DNA of 5,538 bases from Streptomyces lilacinus (lineage in GTDB: Bacteria; Actinomycetota; Actinomycetes; Streptomycetales; Streptomycetaceae): contig KL569414.1 of the NCBI GenBank assembly GCA_000715685.1, positions 180,683 to 186,220 of the forward strand. Direction: 5' to 3'. Below are positions 1 through 3,090 of this stretch, piece after piece (the stretch's first letter is position 1; each line of letters starts with the position of its first letter). Under the pieces are notes generated by a model. That model made no database searches, was not told the origin of the DNA, and saw only the letters and a program-made list of their open reading frames with translations. Both the position numbers and the translations under genes were made by a program.

Positions 1-27
1 CTGTCTCTTATACACATCTAGAGACAG
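1..27. other. Tn5/Nextera mosaic-end adapter remnant (assembly artefact)
   Basis: Bases 1-19 are exactly CTGTCTCTTATACACATCT, the 19-bp Tn5 mosaic end used in Nextera libraries. Bases 20-27 (AGAGACAG) are the last 8 bases of its reverse complement. Two opposed mosaic ends, the second missing 11 bases, is what a mate-pair circularisation junction or adapter dimer leaves. Read on the minus strand this stays in frame with the neighbouring gene and adds the false residues LSLDVYKRQ. Genomic sequence appears to start at base 28. Nothing here should be read as a native transposon end. Confidence 0.97.
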
Positions 28-546
28 GTTGTGGACGGTGCCCTTGGGGATGTCGCGCACGATCGTGTCCGGTGCGCCCAGCCGATGTCCCTCCGGGCGC
101 TTGTCGTCGACCAGTACGCGGGCGACGCGGTTGTCGGAGTCGGTGGTGAAGTAGACGTAGAGCGTGTGGTCGCCGGCCCAGTGGGGCGAGACGGCCAGGC
201 CCAGCAGCCCGCCCTCGCCGGCCGCGGCGACGCCCGGCACCGTGCCGAGCTGGGTCTGCCGGCCGTCCCGCTGCGCCACCCGGACGATCCGGCCCGTGTC
301 GCGCGAGCCGACCAGCAGGTCGCCGCCGGGCAGCGGGGCCACGCCCCACGGCGAGGTCAGCTTCCCGGCGACCGTGCGGACGACGTCGGCCGACCCCTTG
401 GCCGGCGCCGCGGCGTCCGACGACGTCCCCGGCGACGAGGGCGCCCCCGCCCTCCGGGCGGGCGAGCCGTCGTCCGAACAGCCCGAGACGAGCAGCACCG
501 CGGCGGCGAGGGCCGGCACGGCCGAGGCGGTCAGACGTCGTCGCAC
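28..546 (-). CDS. PQQ-dependent sugar dehydrogenase, lipoprotein (3'-truncated by contig edge)
   Basis: N-terminal 173 residues of a secreted, lipid-anchored glucose/sorbosone dehydrogenase family protein. Family members are six-bladed beta-propellers that oxidise aldose sugars using PQQ outside the membrane. The start is GTG at 546: an in-frame TGA lies at 595-597 and no other start codon lies between, and GAGAGG (555-560) sits 8 nt upstream. Residues 1-22 are a lipoprotein signal (MRRRL, hydrophobic core, then LVSGC) with lipobox Cys23. Residues 24-53 are a Ser/Ala/Pro-rich linker. Family motifs follow: LTSPWGVAPLPGGDLLV (63-79), a RDTGRI turn (82-87), GEGGLLGLAVSP (110-121) and LYVYFTTDSDNRVAR (129-143). 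The last genuine residues are His172-Asn173. In this family His-Asn is normally followed by Gly-Gly-Arg, and the His corresponds to the proposed catalytic base. The remaining half or more of the propeller is missing because the contig ends, not because the gene is broken. The repeat-bearing gap upstream argues for its own promoter. Actual substrate and PQQ use are inferred from the family. Confidence 0.88.
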
Positions 547-607
547 GGTGCGTTCCTCTCGCCGGGGGCGGGGACGGGACGGGTCACGCGTCCTTCATAC
601 ACCCGGG

Positions 608-769
608 CACTGTCAGTCCCCGGGCACCCGGCCCGGACGCCGCCGGTCCGCAGGCCACTGTCAGATCCCGGACCCTGTCAGTCCCCGGGCATCCGGCCCC
701 GGACACCGTCAGCCCCCGACACCGTCACCCCCGGGCACCGCCGGCCCCGCCCGCACCGTTCAGTCCCAG
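608..769. repeat. Degenerate CTGTCAG-headed intergenic repeat array
   Basis: A core heptamer CTGTCAG or a close variant recurs at 610, 658, 675, 706 (CCGTCAG), 722 (CCGTCAC) and 756 (CCGTTCAG). Intervals are 48, 17, 31, 16 and 34 bases, a long/short alternation with a composite period of about 48-50 bp. Long copies (610-638, 675-704) continue as GTCCCCGGGCAYCCGGCCC and end in GGAC. Each can fold as GTCC plus GGGC pairing with GCCC plus GGAC around a 5-base loop (616-638 and 681-704). The last copy overlaps the stop codon of the aldo/keto reductase. On the minus strand the core reads CTGACAG. The array fills most of the 213-bp gap between the two minus-strand genes. It could supply a terminator for the reductase or regulatory sites for the sugar dehydrogenase. 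No ORF with convincing coding character was seen in this gap. Confidence 0.6.
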
Positions 770-1758
770 GAGCCCAGCGCCTTCGGCAGGGCCGCGATCT
801 CCGCGAAGTCCTCGGTCGTGAGCCGCAGCCCCGCGGCGGCGGCGTTCTGCACCGCCCAGTCGGCCTTCTTCGTCCCGGGCACCGGCACCACGTGCCGCCC
901 CTGCGCCAGCACCCAGGCCAGGGCGACCTGCGCCGCCGTGGCGTCGTGGCGCGCGGCGACACGCCGCAGCCCGGCGACTATCGGCTGGTTGGCGGCCATC
1001 ATCTCGGCCGTGAAGCGCGGGTGCCGGGCCCGGACGTCCTCCGGCTCGAAGCCCTGGCCCGGGGTGAGCGTGCCGCTGAGGAAACCATTCCCCAGCGGCA
1101 TCGCCGCCAGCACCCCCACGCCCCGCGAGGAGCACCACGGCACCAGCCGGTCCAGCGCCTCCCGCGACCACACCGACAGCTCGGCCTGCACACAGCTGAC
1201 GGGAAAGACCTGCTGCACCCGTTCGAGCTGACGGATCGTCGCGTCGTACATCCCCCCGCCGGCCCCGTACCCCCTGCGGGCGCGCGCCCCGATCGCGCAC
1301 CAGCCCAGCGCCCGGACCTTCCCCGCCGACACCAGCTCCGCCATCGCCCCCCAGGTCTCCTCGACCGGCACCTCGGGGTCGGGGCGGTGCAGCTGGTAGA
1401 GGTCGATGACGTCGGTCTGCAGCCGGCGCAGCGAGGCGTCGCACGCGCGCTTCACATAGCCCGGCCGCCCGTTGGCCACGATGTGCTGATCGCCCACCAG
1501 CAGCCCGCACTTGGTCGATATGAACGCCTCCGCCCGCCGCTCCCGCAGCGCGCGCCCCACCAGCAGCTCATTGGTGAACGGCCCGTACATGTCGGCGGTG
1601 TCCAGCAGGCTGGCCCCCGCGTCGAGGGCCGCGTGGACGGTGCGCAGCGCACCCTCGCCGCTCTGCTGGGAGGCGGTGTACGCCCAGTGCATCGGCATGC
1701 ACCCGAGGCCGATCGCACCCACTTCGAGCGCCGCCGCACCGATTGTCCTGCGCTCCAC
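760..1758 (-). CDS. Aldo/keto reductase, NADPH-dependent oxidoreductase
   Basis: Complete 332-residue cytosolic (beta/alpha)8-barrel aldo/keto reductase, about the usual length. Such enzymes reduce aldehydes and ketones with NADPH; the natural substrate cannot be read from sequence. The full catalytic tetrad is present: Asp53 and Tyr58 in LLDTADMYG, Lys83 in ISTKCG and His124 in DLYQLHRPD. C-terminal cofactor-binding features are VPVPGTKK (291-298) and the NNAAA-like QNAAAAGLRLTTED (304-317). The start is GTG at 1758: an in-frame TAG lies upstream at 1792-1794 with no start codon between, and GGGAGGGG (1768-1775) sits 9 nt away. One oddity is the stretch after strand 5. The usual short GxS-type segment is replaced by GWCAIG followed by a Gly/Arg-rich insert (about residues 157-170, ARARRGYGAGGGM) before YDATIRQLERV. 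The protein ends GSWD, its stop lying within the last unit of the repeat array. It is divergent from the hydroxyacid dehydrogenase with a 74-bp gap. Confidence 0.93.
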   Translation of the reverse strand: MERRTIGAAALEVGAIGLGCMPMHWAYTASQQSGEGALRTVHAALDAGASLLDTADMYGPFTNELLVGRALRERRAEAFISTKCGLLVGDQHIVANGRPGYVKRACDASLRRLQTDVIDLYQLHRPDPEVPVEETWGAMAELVSAGKVRALGWCAIGARARRGYGAGGGMYDATIRQLERVQQVFPVSCVQAELSVWSREALDRLVPWCSSRGVGVLAAMPLGNGFLSGTLTPGQGFEPEDVRARHPRFTAEMMAANQPIVAGLRRVAARHDATAAQVALAWVLAQGRHVVPVPGTKKADWAVQNAAAAGLRLTTEDFAEIAALPKALGSWD

Positions 1759-1788
1759 CGGCCGTATCCCCTCCCGTTCCTCGCCCCC

Positions 1789-1794
1789 AAACTA
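1789..1794 (-). promoter_or_regulatory. Possible -10 box of the aldo/keto reductase promoter
   Basis: On the minus strand this reads TAGTTT, close to the actinobacterial vegetative -10 pattern TAnnnT. It would put transcription start near 1782, giving a leader of roughly 24 nt that includes the GGGAGGGG ribosome-binding site. No good -35 hexamer was seen at 17-18 bp, where the inverted repeat lies instead. Confidence 0.35.
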
Positions 1795-1804
1795 ACGTCT
1801 GTAT

Positions 1805-1829
1805 TGGAGGCCTCATCGCATAGCCTCCA
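1805..1829. promoter_or_regulatory. Inverted repeat TGGAGGC-N11-GCCTCCA, candidate operator
   Basis: Perfect 7-bp arms at 1805-1811 and 1823-1829 are separated by 11 bases, so centres are 18 bp apart, suiting a dimeric helix-turn-helix repressor. The site lies in the 74-bp gap between two divergent genes. It overlaps the predicted -10 of the rightward gene and the -35 region of the leftward gene, so a bound protein could block both. The regulator is not in this window. An alternative is a hairpin in the reductase-strand DNA without regulatory meaning. Confidence 0.4.
1821..1826 (+). promoter_or_regulatory. Candidate -10 box for a leaderless transcript
   Basis: TAGCCT fits TAnnnT and ends 6 bases before the ATG at 1833, so transcription would start at or next to the start codon. 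There is no purine-rich ribosome-binding site directly upstream; the only GGAGG (1806-1810) is 22 bases away. Leaderless mRNAs of this form are common in actinobacteria. The TAG is also an in-frame stop, fixing 1833 as the first usable start. Confidence 0.5.
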
Positions 1830-1832
1830 GAC

Positions 1833-2795
1833 ATGAGCGCAGATCACAGCGGTTCCACCCGACCCCTGGCGTGGTTGCCGATACCGCCCGAGGAGATCGA
1901 CGGCCTCCCCGAGGGACTGGAGTACGCCCACTGGGACGGTGGTCCCGACTTCCCCACCGACCCCGCCCGGTGCGTCTTCTACGCCGTGCCCTACCTCAAG
2001 GGCACCGAGGTGAGCGTGCGGCCCCTGCCGCGGATGCGGAACCTGAAGGTGATGCAGGCGCTGACGGCGGGCGTGGACGACCTGTTGCCCGCGCTGTCCA
2101 CGCTGCCGTCGGGGGCGCGGCTGTGCAACGCGCGCGGTCTGCACGACGCCAGCACCGCGGAGCTGGCCCTGACCCTGGTCCTCGCCGCGCTCCGGGGCGT
2201 GCCCGAGTTCGTCCGGGCGCAGGACGCGGGGGAGTGGCGGCAGGTGTTCCGCCCTGCGCTCGCGGACCGGTCGGTGCTCATCGTGGGCTACGGCTCGATC
2301 GGCGAGGCCATCGAGGACCGGCTCGTGCCCTTTGAGTGCGCGCGGGTCGTGCGCGTCGCGCGCTCCCCGCGTACGGCAGCACGGGGCCCGGTCCATCCGG
2401 TGTCCGCCCTGCCCGAGTTGCTGCCCGAGGCCGATGTGGTGATCCTCGCGACTCCGCTCACCGACGCGACCCGGGGGCTGGTCGACGCCGCCTTCCTCGC
2501 CCGGATGAGGGACGGCGCGCTGCTGGTCAACATCGCCCGCGGCGGGGTCGTGGACACCGACGCGCTCCTGGTGGAGCTGGAGAGCGGCCGACTGCGCGCG
2601 GCCCTGGACGTCACCGACCCCGAGCCGCTGCCGCCCGGTCACCCGCTGTGGAAGGCCCCCGGCGTGCTGATCACACCCCACGTGGGTGGGCCCTCGTCGG
2701 CCTTTCTGCCCCGCGCGAAGGCCCTCTTGCGCGATCAACTGGCCAGATTTGTACTGGACGAGCCTCTGCGGAATGTCGTAGCCGCTGTGGACTGA
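1833..2795 (+). CDS. D-isomer-specific 2-hydroxyacid dehydrogenase (glyoxylate/hydroxypyruvate reductase-like)
   Basis: Complete 320-residue cytosolic dehydrogenase that interconverts 2-keto acids and D-2-hydroxy acids with NAD(P)H; glyoxylate or hydroxypyruvate is a plausible but unproven substrate. Length is typical. Residues 1-105 and about 290-320 form the substrate domain, including QALTAGVDDLLP (75-86). Residues 106-285 form the Rossmann domain: STAELALTLVLA (107-118), the glycine motif GYGSIG (152-157), LLVNIARGGVVD with catalytic Arg236, DVTDPEPLP with Glu264, and TPHVGG with His283. These are the Arg/Glu/His residues of the family. At the end of the second beta strand the acidic residue expected for NAD is replaced by Ala176-Arg177-Ser178, suggesting NADP(H), as in the GhrA-like branch. 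The start is ATG 1833, just after an in-frame TAG at 1821, with no ribosome-binding site, consistent with leaderless expression. A hairpin begins 4 bases after the stop. It is divergent from the aldo/keto reductase. Confidence 0.94.
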   Translation: MSADHSGSTRPLAWLPIPPEEIDGLPEGLEYAHWDGGPDFPTDPARCVFYAVPYLKGTEVSVRPLPRMRNLKVMQALTAGVDDLLPALSTLPSGARLCNARGLHDASTAELALTLVLAALRGVPEFVRAQDAGEWRQVFRPALADRSVLIVGYGSIGEAIEDRLVPFECARVVRVARSPRTAARGPVHPVSALPELLPEADVVILATPLTDATRGLVDAAFLARMRDGALLVNIARGGVVDTDALLVELESGRLRAALDVTDPEPLPPGHPLWKAPGVLITPHVGGPSSAFLPRAKALLRDQLARFVLDEPLRNVVAAVD

Positions 2796-2798
2796 TAC

Positions 2799-2830
2799 CA
2801 CGCAGAGACAGCATTTGGATGCTTTGCGTG
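2799..2830 (+). terminator. Terminator-like hairpin after the hydroxyacid dehydrogenase
   Basis: CACGCA (2799-2804) pairs with TGCGTG (2825-2830), and AGCAT (2810-2814) pairs with ATGCT (2819-2823) around a TTGG loop, leaving a 5/1 internal bulge. The hairpin begins 4 bases after the stop codon. There is no U tract, which is common for actinobacterial terminators. Fold energy was not computed. Confidence 0.5.
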
Positions 2831-2852
2831 TCCGTAATCCCGTAGCTAGTTA
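2824..2852 (+). promoter_or_regulatory. Possible promoter of the GGDEF/EAL gene
   Basis: TTGCGT (2824-2829) and TAGTTA (2847-2852) are separated by 17 bases, resembling a weak vegetative promoter (TTGAC- / TAnnnT-like). The stretch 2810-2873 is clearly more AT-rich than its surroundings. Start of transcription would fall near 2860, giving a leader of over 100 nt. The -35 overlaps the terminator hairpin's distal arm. Other -10 candidates (TACGCT at 2851, TATGTA at 2856) are possible. Confidence 0.3.
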
Positions 2853-2863
2853 CGCTATGTATA
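2849..2863 (+). promoter_or_regulatory. BldD-box-like sequence and GCTATGT direct repeat
   Basis: GTTACGCTATGTATA matches 7 of the 9 fixed positions of the Streptomyces BldD consensus as I recall it (nTnACnCWGnGTnAn); the mismatches are at positions 9 and 14. A GTGAC lies further on at 2880-2884. The same region carries GCTATGT twice, at 2854-2860 and 2867-2873, a 13-bp period. BldD binds DNA when charged with cyclic di-GMP and is known to control diguanylate cyclase genes, so the placement is suggestive. The match is imperfect and could be chance. Confidence 0.25.
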
Positions 2864-2911
2864 TGAGCTATGTCCCTGAGTGACGACTCTGGTGTATCGT
2901 CCCGACGGGGG

Positions 2912-2937
2912 CTGCTCCGCGCACCGTAGGGGAGCGG
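2912..2937 (+). promoter_or_regulatory. Leader hairpin upstream of the GGDEF/EAL gene
   Basis: CTGCTCC (2912-2918) can pair with GGAGCGG (2931-2937), a 7-bp stem including one G-T pair, around a 12-base loop. It would sit in the 5' leader if transcription starts near 2860. It does not match any riboswitch consensus I recognise, and high GC makes such stems common. Confidence 0.25.
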
Positions 2938-2970
2938 CGAAGGACCGGAACTCGAGGGGGGCGACGGGCG

Positions 2971-3090
2971 ATGCACGGCCAATGGACGATCTACCCGACG
3001 CGGCTCAACCACCGACCGCGGCCGCACTGCGTGGCGACGCCGGCCCCGTGGCTCCCGTGGCCGACCCTGCCCCGGACGGCGGCGCGGTGA
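2971..3090 (+). CDS. Possible 39-codon upstream ORF overlapping the GGDEF/EAL start
   Basis: ATG at 2971 opens a frame of 39 codons ending in TGA at 3088-3090. GAGGGGGG (2954-2961) lies 9 bases upstream as a plausible ribosome-binding site. G or C occupies about 36 of 38 third positions after the ATG, as expected for a coding frame here; the overlapping frame of the large gene has only about 25 of 34 over nearly the same bases. The peptide starts MHGQWTIYPTRLNH, is basic and rich in Pro and Trp, and resembles no family I know. Its stop overlaps the GTG start of the next gene (GTGA, 3087-3090), the usual layout for translational coupling. It could instead be a chance ORF if the large gene starts at ATG 2982. 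Confidence 0.35.
   Translation: MHGQWTIYPTRLNHRPRPHCVATPAPWLPWPTLPRTAAR

Noticed and set aside
1..27. Terminal inverted repeat of a native insertion sequence
   Set aside because: The 19-mer is the exact engineered mosaic end used in sequencing kits, at the first base of the contig, with no transposase nearby.
597..650. Promoter for the sugar dehydrogenase using the CTGACA of a repeat as -35
   Set aside because: The nearest -10-like hexamer on the minus strand (TATGAA, 594-599) lies only about 11 bp from it, too close for a functional pair.
608..769. CRISPR array
   Set aside because: The repeats are short, imperfect and unevenly spaced (16-48 bp), intervening sequence is itself repeat-derived, and no cas gene is present.
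31..1836. 601-codon open frame on the plus strand across the first two genes
   Set aside because: It runs antisense to two well-supported minus-strand genes and through the repeat array, and its translation is Arg/Pro-rich without motifs.
1452..2801. 449-codon minus-strand frame spanning the divergent promoter
   Set aside because: It crosses a real intergenic promoter region and overlaps two motif-verified genes in other frames; no domain is visible.
2860..2990. Cyclic di-GMP or cyclic di-AMP riboswitch in the leader of the GGDEF/EAL gene
   Set aside because: A leader hairpin exists, but I see neither the conserved GEMM core nor the ydaO-type motifs; GC-rich leaders form such stems by chance.
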